Notes: generated from the letters alone by a model not told the origin. Positions 20,490 through 30,001 are shown, counted from the stretch's first letter. The stretch is 64,000 nucleotides of DNA from Thermoplasmata archaeon (GCA_023269235.1 JAHFTW010000004.1:1-64000); one strand, 5' to 3'. Program-made: numbers and translations.

Positions 20490-21089
20490 ATGGAAGACAA
20501 CGTGTACATCCTGGACTACCTGCCGCAGGGCCGCCCCGACGCCCCGCCGTCGCGCCGCGAGCCCACCCTGATGGGCATGGGCGAGCAGCAGTTCACCCTC
20601 TTCGAGCTCAGCCCCAAGCCGGGCGCGAGCTTCACCATCGGCGACAAGGCCTACGTCGGCAAGGACGTCGAGGGCCGCACGCTGGTCCAGAAGATCCGCG
20701 GCCGCATCGCCTACCACGAGCTGACCCCCGCCGCGCACGGCGAGCTGCCGTACGTCATCGAGGAGATCATCAAGGCCGACGAGAAGCGCTTCGTGGGCTT
20801 CTTCAACACGGCCCCCAGCATCTCGGTGCGCTACCACGCCCTCGAGCTCCTGCCGGGCGTCGGCAAGAAGACCGTCGAGCACCTCGTCCAGGAGCGCAAG
20901 AAGCCCTTCGAGTCGCTTGCCGACATCGAGGCGCGCGGCAAGATCGCCAACCCGCTCAAGGTCATCGTCGGCCGCGTCCTGCACGAGCTGCAGGACCCCA
21001 CCGAGAAGTACCACATCTTCGTGCGCCCCCCGGCCCGCGAGGACGAGTGGCGCGGTGGCGGCGGCTACGGCGGCCCCCGGCGCACTTAG
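20490..21089 (+). CDS. DUF655 family protein (HhH)
   Basis: YILDYLPQGRPD, LELLPGVGKKTVEHLVQERKKPFESLADI. Confidence 0.9.
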   Translation: MEDNVYILDYLPQGRPDAPPSRREPTLMGMGEQQFTLFELSPKPGASFTIGDKAYVGKDVEGRTLVQKIRGRIAYHELTPAAHGELPYVIEEIIKADEKRFVGFFNTAPSISVRYHALELLPGVGKKTVEHLVQERKKPFESLADIEARGKIANPLKVIVGRVLHELQDPTEKYHIFVRPPAREDEWRGGGGYGGPRRT

Positions 21090-21126
21090 GCCAGGCAATC
21101 GCGCTTAAGCCCAGCAGGCTCCCTTC

Positions 21127-21981
21127 TTGGGCATGGCCAAAGCTTCGCGCATCGCCCTCGTCACCGGCGGCACCTCCGGCATCGGCAAGGCCACAGCCAC
21201 GGGTCTCGCGAAGGCCGGCTTCCACGTCGTCCTGCTCGCCCGCGACGCCGCGCGTGGCCGTGCCGCCCTGAAGGACATCCAGGCCGCCGTCCCCGGCGCC
21301 TCCTTGGAGCTGCTGGCCGGCGACCTGGCGTCGCAGGCCTCCGTCCGCAAGGCCGCCGCCGCGTTCGCGAAGGCGCACGGGCGCCTCGACGTCCTCGTGA
21401 ACTGCGCAGGCGTCTTCCTGCCCGAACGCCAGGTCACCGAGGATGGCGTGGAGACCACCTTCGCCACCAACTACCTCGGCTCCTTCCTGCTCACGAACCT
21501 GCTGCTGCCGAGCCTGCGCAAGGCGTCCCCGAGCCGGGTCATCAGCGTCGCCTCCCGCTACGGCGGCGCCGCCCTCGACTTCGACGACCTGCAGATGGAG
21601 CGCCGCAAGTTCAGCTACATGAAGGCCGTCCCCGCGAGCAAGCTGGCGCAGGTTCTCTTCACGCAGGAGCTGGCGCAGCGGCTGGCGGGCTCAGGGGTCA
21701 CGGCCTACGCCGTCCATCCGGGCCTCGTCGCCAACACCAAGCTCCTCGACCAGACGGGCGGCTTCTTCCGGTGGATGACGAACCGCATGGGTGGCACGCC
21801 GGAGAAGGGCGCGGACACGCCGGTCTGGCTCGCGACCGTCCCCGCGGCCGAGGCAGCCGCCCTCAACGGCATGCTGGTGTCGAAACGCAAGGCCATGAAG
21901 ACGCCAGGGCAAGGCTCCGACCCCGCCGCCCGCAAGCGGCTCTGGCAGGAAAGCGAGCGGCTCGCACCCCTCAAAGGCTGA
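21127..21981 (+). CDS. Short-chain dehydrogenase/reductase (retinol dehydrogenase-like)
   Basis: TGGTSGIGKATATGL, NCAG, Y-x3-K-like region. Confidence 0.85.
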   Translation: MGMAKASRIALVTGGTSGIGKATATGLAKAGFHVVLLARDAARGRAALKDIQAAVPGASLELLAGDLASQASVRKAAAAFAKAHGRLDVLVNCAGVFLPERQVTEDGVETTFATNYLGSFLLTNLLLPSLRKASPSRVISVASRYGGAALDFDDLQMERRKFSYMKAVPASKLAQVLFTQELAQRLAGSGVTAYAVHPGLVANTKLLDQTGGFFRWMTNRMGGTPEKGADTPVWLATVPAAEAAALNGMLVSKRKAMKTPGQGSDPAARKRLWQESERLAPLKG

Positions 21982-22018
21982 CCGACCGCTCCAAATCACC
22001 GCACCCCATAGGGTCCCT

Positions 22019-22918
22019 GTGCAGCCTCCCGACCCCTTTCGGCAGCGGCGGCCGCACAAGCAGGAGGGCGGCACGGACGTGTCCGGCTTCCGCAACGCAA
22101 CCCCCGGCGTCCCGGGGCATCGCCAGCGCAAGGACCTCGGACAGCATTTCCTGCGCGACCTCGGCGTCCTCGACTCCGTCGTCGCGAGCGCAGGCCTGGC
22201 GGAGGGGCAGCGCGTCCTCGAGGTCGGCCCAGGCCCTGGCAACCTCACCGACCACCTGCGCCACCGTGTCGGCCCTACCGGCAAGGTTGTCGCCATCGAG
22301 GCCGACCCGACGCTCGCCGCTGCCCTCATGGGCCGTTGGCCCAACGTCGAGATCGTGACGGCTGACGCCGTGCAGACCGACCTCGCGGCGCTCGGCCGCT
22401 TCGACCGCATCGTCGCCAACCTGCCCTACCTCATCTCGGGCCCCATCACCGTCGCGTTCCTCCAACTCCTGCGCGACCCAGCGACGCGCTGGGACCGTGC
22501 TGTCCTGATGTACCAGAAGGAGTTCGGCGACCGCCTGCTCGCCAAGGCGGGCGACGACGCGTACGGACGCCTCAGCGTGCACGCCGCGCGCCAGGTCGCG
22601 GTGCGCAAGGTGCGCGACGTCCCGCCGGGGGCCTTCGACCCCCCGCCCGCGGTGGACTCCATCGTCGTCGCGCTCGAGCCGCACGCCGCCCCGCCCTTCG
22701 CGGTCGCCGACGAGCGCCTGTGGACCGCCGTCGTGGACGGTGCGTTCCAGCAGCGCCGCAAGCAGATGCGCAACACCATTCCCCCCGCCGTCGCTGGGCT
22801 TGGTGTCCCGAAGGAGAAGGCGATGGCGGCCCTCGACGCGATGGGCCTCGCCTCCGAGCGGCCGGAGCAGGTGGCGCCCGAGCGCTTCGCCGAGCTCGTG
22901 GGGCGGCTCGCGGCATGA
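22019..22918 (+). CDS. rsmA: 16S rRNA dimethyladenosine transferase
   Basis: KDLGQHFLRDLGVLD, VLEVGPGPGNLTDHL, IVANLPYLIS. Start may be further downstream. Confidence 0.92.
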   Translation: MQPPDPFRQRRPHKQEGGTDVSGFRNATPGVPGHRQRKDLGQHFLRDLGVLDSVVASAGLAEGQRVLEVGPGPGNLTDHLRHRVGPTGKVVAIEADPTLAAALMGRWPNVEIVTADAVQTDLAALGRFDRIVANLPYLISGPITVAFLQLLRDPATRWDRAVLMYQKEFGDRLLAKAGDDAYGRLSVHAARQVAVRKVRDVPPGAFDPPPAVDSIVVALEPHAAPPFAVADERLWTAVVDGAFQQRRKQMRNTIPPAVAGLGVPKEKAMAALDAMGLASERPEQVAPERFAELVGRLAA

Positions 22919-23535
22919 GGTGGACCGGCCCCGATGGGCACGCCTACGCCATCGTCCTCGACAAGGACGTCTATCGCCCGAGCGACGACACGTTCCTGCT
23001 CGCCAAGGCGGTCCACGCCAACGTGCGGCCGGGCGAGCGCTTCCTCGAGGTCGGCTGCGGTTCTGGGCTCGTCAGCCTGGTCGCCGCCCGCGCCGGTGCC
23101 GACGTCGTGGCCTGTGACCTCAACCCGCACGCCGTCGCCGCGACGCGCCGCAACGCCGCCGAGAACCGCCTCGCGCTCACGGCAGTGGAGTCCGACCTCC
23201 TGACCGCGGCGCCGGGCCCCTTCGACGTCGTCGCCTTCAACCCACCCTACCTCCCGACTGGGCCCGAGGAAATCTTGCCAGGCCCGCTCAACCTGGCGTT
23301 TGACGGCGGGCCAGACGGCAACGCCACGGTCCTGCGCTTCGCCGAGCAGGTCGGCCGCCTTCGCCCCCCGCCCCGCCTCATCCTCGTCGTGCACTCCAGC
23401 CTCGCCGACCCGGTCGCGTTGGAGGACGCGCTGGGCAAGCTGGGCTACAACTGCTCGGTCGTGGCCGAGGAGAGCCACTTTTTCGAGCGGCTCGCGGTGC
23501 GGGCGTTCAATCGTCCTAGCCAATCGTCATCGTGA
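22915..23535 (+). CDS. HemK/PrmC-like glutamine methyltransferase
   Basis: FLEVGCGSGLVSLVAARAGADVVACDLNPHAV, FNPPYLP (NPPY motif). Confidence 0.88.
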   Translation: MRWTGPDGHAYAIVLDKDVYRPSDDTFLLAKAVHANVRPGERFLEVGCGSGLVSLVAARAGADVVACDLNPHAVAATRRNAAENRLALTAVESDLLTAAPGPFDVVAFNPPYLPTGPEEILPGPLNLAFDGGPDGNATVLRFAEQVGRLRPPPRLILVVHSSLADPVALEDALGKLGYNCSVVAEESHFFERLAVRAFNRPSQSSS

Positions 23536-24343
23536 CGGATGTCCCCCGTGCGCCGCAGTTGCGGAACGAGGCGAGGGTGGCACCGTCAGGCACCACGCCC
23601 TCGATTACGGCGGGGTCCTTCGTGACGGCCAGGACGGGGAGGCGGGTTGCGCCCTGGAAGAAGAAAAGGTCATCTTCCAGGTTGTCGGGAGTGAAGGCCG
23701 AGAACACGGCCTTGAAGGGATGGCCCGGCGCCGCGGGGTCGAGGTTGCGTGCCGCGGAGATGACTCCGTCGCCCGTCCCATGATCTGCCGTCTCGACCAA
23801 TCCGCAACCAGCGACGCCGACGGTCCACGAAACTGTGAAGGTCTGGATGACAGCGCCTGAGGAGGCCGCGGCCGGCGCGGCAACCTTGACCAGAAGAGTC
23901 CTGTTGGCGATGAGCACACCGTCGCTGACAACCAGTCTCGAGGTGTAGTTTCCGACGGCGGCATAGACGTGCGTGACGTTCGCGAGTGGCAGCTTGCCGG
24001 TCGCGTTGACGGTCTTGTCGCCGAAACTGAGGATGAAGGTGAGGTTGTCCTTGTCCGCGTCGGTGGCGTTGAAGGTGAACTTCGCCTTGAAGGCGGTCAC
24101 ATTGGCCTTGAAGGAGTTGATGACGGGGGCCGCGTTGGCCGTAGAGCCGGCCGCGGTCGCGCCGGACGAAGAGGTCGCCGCGCCCGTCGCGGTCGAGGCG
24201 GAGGTTCCAGCGCTGCTCGAGTTCTGGGTTCCGGACGAGGACGACCCGGCCAGGGTGGACGAGCTGGAGTCCGACTTGCTCGCGCAACCGGAGAACACTA
24301 GAGTCGCCACGAGGGCGATGCTAAGCAATGCGACACCACGCAT
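23516..24343 (-). CDS. PKD-like domain lipoprotein with Ser/Thr-rich linker
   Basis: Lipobox LVFSGC, SSSSTLAGSSSSGTQ linker, PKD-like NATDADKDNLTFILSFGDKT...VYAAVGNYTSRLVVSDG. Confidence 0.7.
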   Translation of the reverse strand: MRGVALLSIALVATLVFSGCASKSDSSSSTLAGSSSSGTQNSSSAGTSASTATGAATSSSGATAAGSTANAAPVINSFKANVTAFKAKFTFNATDADKDNLTFILSFGDKTVNATGKLPLANVTHVYAAVGNYTSRLVVSDGVLIANRTLLVKVAAPAAASSGAVIQTFTVSWTVGVAGCGLVETADHGTGDGVISAARNLDPAAPGHPFKAVFSAFTPDNLEDDLFFFQGATRLPVLAVTKDPAVIEGVVPDGATLASFRNCGARGTSVTMTIG

Positions 24344-24393
24344 GGTCGTCTCAGGGGGAACCAGGGCTGAAAAGCCTTGTGGGGCCGCCCGGC

Positions 24394-25659
24394 TCAGGCC
24401 AGCAGCGCGTGTTGCTCGGCAACACTCGCGACCGCGAAGGCGGCGTTGTCGAGGCGGGTCCAGGCGCCGACCTCCGTCATGCCGGGGCCGGTGATGGCGA
24501 GGCCGACGGGTTTCTCGAAACGGAGCGCGAGCTCCTGCAGGGTCTTGGCGGTGGCGTGCGCGATGAGCTCGTCGTGGCGCGTCTCGCCCTGGATGATGCA
24601 GCCGATGACGATGACAGCGTCCACGTCGTCGCGCTTGAGGAGGTGCTGGGCGGCGAGCGGCGTGTCGTAGGCGCCGGGGACGCGCACGTGGGCGGCGAGG
24701 CTCAGGCCGAGGCGGTCGATCTCGCGGCGCGCCTTGGCGAGCATGGCGTCCGTGATGGCGAGGTTGAACGTGGCCTGCACGACGCCGACGCGGCAGGAGT
24801 CGGGGCCCTTGGGCTGCGGGGCGGGCCGAGGGGCGTCGCTGAAGTGCGGTTGGGAGGCTTGCACAGGTTGGGAAGGCCGCGGCGGCAGCGGCGACGGGGT
24901 GGGGGGCGGGAGGATGACCTCCTCGCGGTGGCCCTCGTCGTGGTGGATGACGGTCTTGATCGGGCCGTTCTCGACGGGCTCGCTCATCACGACGTCCGGG
25001 GCCGCGACGGCGGTGGCGGCGACGTCGGCCTGGGCGTCAAGCTCGGCGGCGTCCTCCTCTTGCTCGGTCGGCTTGGGGCGCGAGGGCGGGTCGTACACGG
25101 CGAAGCGCTTCGGGGTGACGACCTCGGCCTGCGGCTCCGGCATGCGGGCGAGGATGTCGGCCGCCCTGGGGGTGGAGGGCTCGCTGCGCAGGCCACGACC
25201 GGTGCGCGGGTTCTGGTCGAGGCCGGGGCGCTGGAACACCTCGAAGAGGCCGGTGTCCTCGACGGTCTCGGAAGGGGGCGGGAGGGGTTTGTCGGTGCGG
25301 GCGTGCGCCGGGGGCACGGAGCGCGCCGGCTGGCCGGGAAGGGACGGGACAGGCCAGCTCGCCGGGGCCGCCGAGCCGCCGGGGGCAGGGCGGGGAATCT
25401 CGGGGACACCGATGCCCTTCGCCAGGTTCGCCTTCGTCATGGGAGGCGTCGGGGCGTTGGGGTCCTTGGGCGGGAACTGGTAGCCCGCCTCCTTGAGGCC
25501 CTTGGACTTCCCGATGGGGCGGCCATGCTCGTCGAGGCGCGGCGGGGCCGTGTACTCCTCGAACTCGGGGGTCGCGTCCACCGTGCCGGCGGCAGCGGCG
25601 CGGGGGTCGGGCTGGCCCGCCTTGAGCATGCGCTCCACCTCCTTGCGGTCCAGTGCCAT
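24394..25659 (-). CDS. ribH: 6,7-dimethyl-8-ribityllumazine synthase with long Pro-rich N-terminal extension
   Basis: C-terminal CRVGVVQATFNLAITDAMLAKAR...VPGAYDTPLAAQHLLKRDDVDAVIVIGCIIQGETRHDELIA; about 280 aa disordered-looking N-terminus in the same frame. Confidence 0.85.
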   Translation of the reverse strand: MALDRKEVERMLKAGQPDPRAAAAGTVDATPEFEEYTAPPRLDEHGRPIGKSKGLKEAGYQFPPKDPNAPTPPMTKANLAKGIGVPEIPRPAPGGSAAPASWPVPSLPGQPARSVPPAHARTDKPLPPPSETVEDTGLFEVFQRPGLDQNPRTGRGLRSEPSTPRAADILARMPEPQAEVVTPKRFAVYDPPSRPKPTEQEEDAAELDAQADVAATAVAAPDVVMSEPVENGPIKTVIHHDEGHREEVILPPPTPSPLPPRPSQPVQASQPHFSDAPRPAPQPKGPDSCRVGVVQATFNLAITDAMLAKARREIDRLGLSLAAHVRVPGAYDTPLAAQHLLKRDDVDAVIVIGCIIQGETRHDELIAHATAKTLQELALRFEKPVGLAITGPGMTEVGAWTRLDNAAFAVASVAEQHALLA

Positions 25660-25717
25660 CCCAATCCCCTGGACGCCTACCTGGCTTGAAGGTTTTGAGT
25701 TCTGTGCCTGGGTCGTC

Positions 25718-26371
25718 TCAGGAGGGGCGCAGGTGGCGGGTCTCGCTCCGCTTGGGGTCGGCGGCGCCGAGGTCGCCGAAGCCCTGGCGTTGGCCCGTGC
25801 CGGCGCGCTTGACCAGCTCCTCCGGCTTCTCAAGGAGCCAGAAGGCGTTGACGGCGTGCTCCGCGACGCGGTTCTCGGTGACCTGGATGAGCTGCGCGTC
25901 GTCCTTCGCCTCGTCCATGTGGACGAAGACCTCCAGGATGTGCGACGAGGTCAGGAGCTGGGCCTGCGCGATGGCGAGGCTCGCCTCGTGGCCGCACTGC
26001 TTGTCAATGGGCTCGGGGCCGACCATGCCGCAGGCGACGACGATGGCGCAGCCGTCCTCGATGAGACGCTGGGCGGCGACGGCGAGGTCCTTGAAGCCGG
26101 GGACGGTGCGGCGGATGACGCGGCTCCCGGGGATGCCGAGGCCTTGGAGGGTGCGCACGGCGATGGCGCCCATGTTGGTGGTGCTGAACGTGGTGTCGAC
26201 CACGCCGTAGACTGGGGCGCCGGACGGCGTGCCCGTGGCCGTGGACTGCGTGGTGCTGGGCTTGTTGGCCAGGACCTCGTAGCCGAGGCGGCGCTCGATG
26301 GAGCGGGCCGTGACGGTGCGCGTGGCGGGGGCCGTCGGCTGCTCCTCCGGCGGCTTCCACATGAATCCCAT
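25718..26371 (-). CDS. ribC: Archaeal riboflavin synthase
   Basis: YGVVDTTFSTTNMGAIAVRTL...IRRTVPGFKDLAVAAQRLIE...CGMVGPEPIDKQCGHEASLAIAQAQLLTSSHILEVFVHMDEA. Confidence 0.9.
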   Translation of the reverse strand: MGFMWKPPEEQPTAPATRTVTARSIERRLGYEVLANKPSTTQSTATGTPSGAPVYGVVDTTFSTTNMGAIAVRTLQGLGIPGSRVIRRTVPGFKDLAVAAQRLIEDGCAIVVACGMVGPEPIDKQCGHEASLAIAQAQLLTSSHILEVFVHMDEAKDDAQLIQVTENRVAEHAVNAFWLLEKPEELVKRAGTGQRQGFGDLGAADPKRSETRHLRPS

Positions 26372-26498
26372 GCTCCTCGGACCGTGGCCGGGAGCTAAAC
26401 CTTGCCGAACGGAGGCGGGGCCGCCCAGGCCCTTCGGGCGCGCGACGGAGCGAAGAACTCCCCAAAACGGCCAAATCCAACGACATGGCTGGAAAGGC

Positions 26499-26942
26499 AT
26501 GGCCAACCGGCCGCCCGCATGGCCCCTCCTCCTCATCATCGTCCTCGCCGCAGGGTGCAGCGCCCCGTCCGGCACGACGCCCAGGACGACGTCCACGACC
26601 GGGTCCACCGTCGAGCCTCAAGTGATCGGCGAAGGGAGCTACGTCCTGGGCCTCCCGGACAACGGTCCCGTCAAGGTCTTGGTGGGCCTGGAGTTCGAGG
26701 TTCCGGCCAACGCCACGCACCTCCAAGTTCTTCTGACGGCCACCCAGGGCGCCAGCTTCGGGTTCAAGGCGTCCGGCGTCGCGGGGTGCGACCACGCCTA
26801 CGCAAGCCCGCTCCTGCCTGACAGCCACCCCATCCTGTACACGTGCGACACGACGTCGGGCAGTCATCTCCTGCGGTTCACGGAGGATGGCGGCAACATC
26901 CATTTCGACGTCAGCGTGACGGCGTTGGCGCCTCAGGGGTAG
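26499..26942 (+). CDS. Small lipoprotein
   Basis: Lipobox IIVLAAGC; MANRPPAWPLLLIIVLAAGCSAPSGTTPRTTSTTG. Confidence 0.6.
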   Translation: MANRPPAWPLLLIIVLAAGCSAPSGTTPRTTSTTGSTVEPQVIGEGSYVLGLPDNGPVKVLVGLEFEVPANATHLQVLLTATQGASFGFKASGVAGCDHAYASPLLPDSHPILYTCDTTSGSHLLRFTEDGGNIHFDVSVTALAPQG

Positions 26943-27418
26943 AGGCTCTGGGACGCCGCCCGGGCGGCGACCTTCTCGATGATCTTGCGCGTGCCATCGA
27001 GGTCGCCCATGAAATGGGGCAAGCGAACCACTTTGCAAGGGACGCCGCGGGCGGCGCAGGCGGCGGCGACCTTGGCCTCGTCATAGGCCTGGTCGAAGCC
27101 GAGCGCGAAGACGTCGGGGCGCAACTCCTCGATGATGCGGTAGTAGTCGCCGTGGTGGCCAAGCACGGCCTGGTCCACGGCCTTGAGGGCCGCGACCATG
27201 CGGCGGCGGTGCTCCTCGGGCGTGATGGGGGCGTGCTTCTCGCGCGCCGCGGAGGCGTCGCGGGCGAGGACGACGACCAGCTCGTCGCCGAGCGCCCTGG
27301 CGGCCTCCAGCATCGCGATGTGGCCGGGGTGCAAGAGGTCGAAGACGCCGGTCGTCATGACGCGCACGTGCGGCCGCGGGGCGGACGCCTGAGGGGCGGT
27401 CGCGGCGGCCTCGTTCAC
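26933..27418 (-). CDS. ribL: FAD synthetase, archaeal RibL type
   Basis: TTGVFDLLHPGHIAMLEAARALGDELVVVLARD (HxGH nucleotidyltransferase). GTG start overlaps the ribB stop. Confidence 0.85.
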   Translation of the reverse strand: MNEAAATAPQASAPRPHVRVMTTGVFDLLHPGHIAMLEAARALGDELVVVLARDASAAREKHAPITPEEHRRRMVAALKAVDQAVLGHHGDYYRIIEELRPDVFALGFDQAYDEAKVAAACAARGVPCKVVRLPHFMGDLDGTRKIIEKVAARAASQSLYP

Positions 27419-28182
27419 GCCGGGACGGTCGCCTTCCACGCCGCGACGACGTCGGCGCCGGTCAAAAAGACCAACCCGTGCTTCTTGGCGTACGTCTGGG
27501 CGTCGGCCTTCGAGAGGGCGCGGCCCGTGCTGGGGTCCAGCATCTCGCAAATCGAGGTGCTCGGGACGAGGCCGGCAAGGCGCGCCAGCTCGAGCGAGAG
27601 CTCGGTGTGGCCTTGGCGCTTGGCGAGGCCGCCGGGGTGGCCGTTGAGGAGGATGGCGTGGCCGGGCGTGCGGAACTGCGCGCCGAACTCCTGCTGTGCC
27701 GCGTGGGCGGCCTTCGACCCGATGCCATCGAGAAAGCGTGCGAGTTCCGTGATGGTGAGGCTGCGGTCCCCGTCGGGAATTCCCGTGAAGGTCTTGCGGT
27801 GGTTGATGGTGATGCCGAAACTGGACTTTGAGGGGTCGTAGCGCAGGTCGTTGGCGCGCATGTGCGCGAGGACCGGGTGCGCGGCGCTCATCCCGGAGAG
27901 CAGGTCGGCGGCGAACGGGAGGCCGAGCTTCTGGTGGTGCTCCGGGGCGACGGTGGTGCACAGAAGGCCGCCGCCGTCGGTGCGCAGGGCGCGGATGGCC
28001 TCCGGGGTCGCGAACTGGGAGGCGACGACCATGTCGGTCTCGCCTTCGCGGCCGTCGGCGTCGTACAGGAGGACGATCTGGCCGGCCTGGAGGGCGGAGA
28101 GGGCGGCAGGCAGCGGGCCGGCGCTGGAGGGCACGATGCCGTCCAGCCCAGGCGAGGATATCAAAGGTGAGTTTGGAGCCAA
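27415..28182 (-). CDS. ribB: 3,4-dihydroxy-2-butanone-4-phosphate synthase
   Basis: LLYDADGREGETDMVVASQF, ITINHRKTFTGIPDGDRSLTI, TPGHAILLNGHPGGLAKRQGHTELSLELARLAGL. Exact start uncertain (TTG 28182 or downstream GTG). Confidence 0.9.
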   Translation of the reverse strand: MAPNSPLISSPGLDGIVPSSAGPLPAALSALQAGQIVLLYDADGREGETDMVVASQFATPEAIRALRTDGGGLLCTTVAPEHHQKLGLPFAADLLSGMSAAHPVLAHMRANDLRYDPSKSSFGITINHRKTFTGIPDGDRSLTITELARFLDGIGSKAAHAAQQEFGAQFRTPGHAILLNGHPGGLAKRQGHTELSLELARLAGLVPSTSICEMLDPSTGRALSKADAQTYAKKHGLVFLTGADVVAAWKATVPA

Positions 28183-28201
28183 AAACGAGTAATTCGTTTT
28201 T
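28181..28201. promoter_or_regulatory. Palindromic operator candidate at the ribB promoter/start
   Basis: AAAAACGA-GTAAT-TCGTTTTT, perfect 8-bp arms. Confidence 0.45.
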
Positions 28202-28224
28202 CCAGGAGCTGGCTCCAGTGAAGC

Positions 28225-28303
28225 GCTCTAAAAACCAAAAAACGGGTTGGAAAAGCAGGAAAGAAGAAAGAAAAGGATGGAAAGAGGAACCAGGGAAGCC
28301 GGC
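28225..28303 (-). terminator. Pyrimidine/T-rich terminator region downstream of rps17e
   Basis: Minus strand reads ...CTCTTTCCATCCTTTTCTTTCTTCTTTCCTGCTTTTCCAACCCGTTTTTTGGTTTTT directly after the S17e stop. Confidence 0.5.
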
Positions 28304-28307
28304 GCGC

Positions 28308-28541
28308 TTACGCGGCGGGCTTGCCCGACTCGGCGGCGGCCTCGACGGTCGCGGCCTCCCAGTTCTTCCGGTAGGTGGTGACGTAGCCGGCGATGCGGTT
28401 GCGGAAGACGGTGGTCTTGACGTCGGTCAGCTGGGCGACGACCTTCTTGTTGTGGTCGAAGTCGCCCGTGAACTGGTCGTTGTACTTCTTCACCAGGTCG
28501 ATCGCGACGCGCTTGATGTAGGTCTGGCGGATGTTGCCCAT
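28308..28541 (-). CDS. rps17e: 30S ribosomal protein S17e
   Basis: [59 protein letters not shown]. Confidence 0.95.
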   Translation of the reverse strand: MGNIRQTYIKRVAIDLVKKYNDQFTGDFDHNKKVVAQLTDVKTTVFRNRIAGYVTTYRKNWEAATVEAAAESGKPAA

Positions 28542-28662
28542 ACAATCACCGGATGGGAGTTCGTGAGAAGAAGACCGATATAAGCTTCACCTGGAGGCCC
28601 CCAGGATAGACGGGCGCGGCCTTGGCGCATCCTTCATCATCGCGCACAGGGTCGTGCTCCGC

Positions 28663-28899
28663 ATGGGACGGCTAGCTTGGGGGGCGGCGACCACCACCGT
28701 CGCCGGCTTCCTCCTGCGCGTCGCCACCGCGACCCCGTCCGCCAACGCGACCTCGGATCCGTTCCTCGACAACGTCCCGTCGCTCGCCCTCAGCACCGCT
28801 GGCGCCAGCCCGGTCCTCTGGGTGCTTCTCGCGGTCGCGTGCTCCGGCCTCATCGCCGTCGGCTACTTCGCGTTCAAGCTGGCCCGCAGCCGGCTCTAG
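28663..28899 (+). CDS. Small membrane protein
   Basis: N-terminal signal-like helix and C-terminal TM (PVLWVLLAVACSGLIAVGYFAFKLA). Confidence 0.45.
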   Translation: MGRLAWGAATTTVAGFLLRVATATPSANATSDPFLDNVPSLALSTAGASPVLWVLLAVACSGLIAVGYFAFKLARSRL

Positions 28900-28922
28900 G
28901 GCGGCGACCGAAGATCCGGGTC

Positions 28923-29579
28923 GTGTTCGACGACCTGACGGCAAGGACCAAGAAGCCCGGCGGGCGATGGCGCCGCGTGCGTTGGACCGTGGCGTTGGTG
29001 GCGCTGCTGCTCGCCGGGTGCGCTTCTCAGGCGGTCCCGCCCGCCGCTGCCCCCGACGACGACGGGGTGAGCGCGACCGCGGTCCGCGTCGAGCCCACGA
29101 CCACCCGCCTCGACCGGTCCGGGGCCTTCGGGCTGGGCTTCTGCCCGAACGCGCTCCGCTCCTGCGACGCCCCAGTTCCCGTCCTTGCCAACACGTCCTG
29201 GAAGCAGGACGTGGCCGACGACGCGGCGCTCTTCTGGCGCGTCAACGCGACCCTTGCCTGGGACCGGCCTTGGGAGGTCGGCCTCGTGCTCCGGCTTGAG
29301 GCGCTCCACTCCCCGCAGTGCGGCGGCGAGAACGACACCGCCACGTGCGAGGGCACGCGCCTCCTCCTCAACATTCCTCCGGGCAACCCGGCCCGTCTCG
29401 CGGGCGAGTTCATCCTCCGACCGGGGGAAGACGGGTTGCGCGTCACCGCCGCCCCGGACTACCTGGGCAGCACCTTGGAAGGGAATTTGGCTTTCTTGCA
29501 CCCCGCCCACTTGGAAGGGACCATCCTTGCGTTCCGTCCCGCCGGCCCACCCGTGGCGCTTGACGTTGGGCAAGGCTGA
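28923..29579 (+). CDS. Putative lipoprotein
   Basis: VALVALLLAGCASQA lipobox; GTG start. Confidence 0.5.
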   Translation: MFDDLTARTKKPGGRWRRVRWTVALVALLLAGCASQAVPPAAAPDDDGVSATAVRVEPTTTRLDRSGAFGLGFCPNALRSCDAPVPVLANTSWKQDVADDAALFWRVNATLAWDRPWEVGLVLRLEALHSPQCGGENDTATCEGTRLLLNIPPGNPARLAGEFILRPGEDGLRVTAAPDYLGSTLEGNLAFLHPAHLEGTILAFRPAGPPVALDVGQG

Positions 29580-29604
29580 TGCCGGCGCCAGGCTTGACGA
29601 GGTC

Positions 29605-29991
29605 GTGGACCTGCGCGACGTCGGCCTCGTGGCCGTGGGCGGCGCCCTCGGCGCGGTCGCGCGCTTTGCCCTCAGCGACGCCTGGCCGACGCGGCCTGGC
29701 GGCGTCCCATGGGCGACCTTGGCCGTGAACTTGGTCGGCGCGTTCGCCATCGGGGCGCTGCTGATGCCGTCCGGGATGGAGCACGGGACTCGCCTGTTCG
29801 TCGCCGTCGGCGTCCTGGGCGGCTTCACGACGCTCTCGACGTTCAGCTTCGAGGCGGTGGACCTGTGGCGCGGTGGCCACGCCGCCATCGCGGGACTGTA
29901 TCTCGCCGCGACGGGGGCGGGGGGGCCGCTCATGGCACTGGCAGGCTGGCGGCTGGCGGTGGCGTTCGGCGCGGGTTCGCCTGCCCCGTAA
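29605..29991 (+). CDS. crcB: Fluoride ion transporter CrcB/Fluc
   Basis: VGGALGAVARF...WATLAVNLVGAFAIGALL...GVLGGFTTLSTFSFEAV. Confidence 0.85.
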   Translation: MDLRDVGLVAVGGALGAVARFALSDAWPTRPGGVPWATLAVNLVGAFAIGALLMPSGMEHGTRLFVAVGVLGGFTTLSTFSFEAVDLWRGGHAAIAGLYLAATGAGGPLMALAGWRLAVAFGAGSPAP

Positions 29992-30001
29992 TTCCCATCG
30001 C

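Noticed and set aside
28245-28303. A/G-rich tract as a simple-sequence repeat or RNA gene
   Set aside because: Better explained as the T-rich minus-strand termination region following rps17e.
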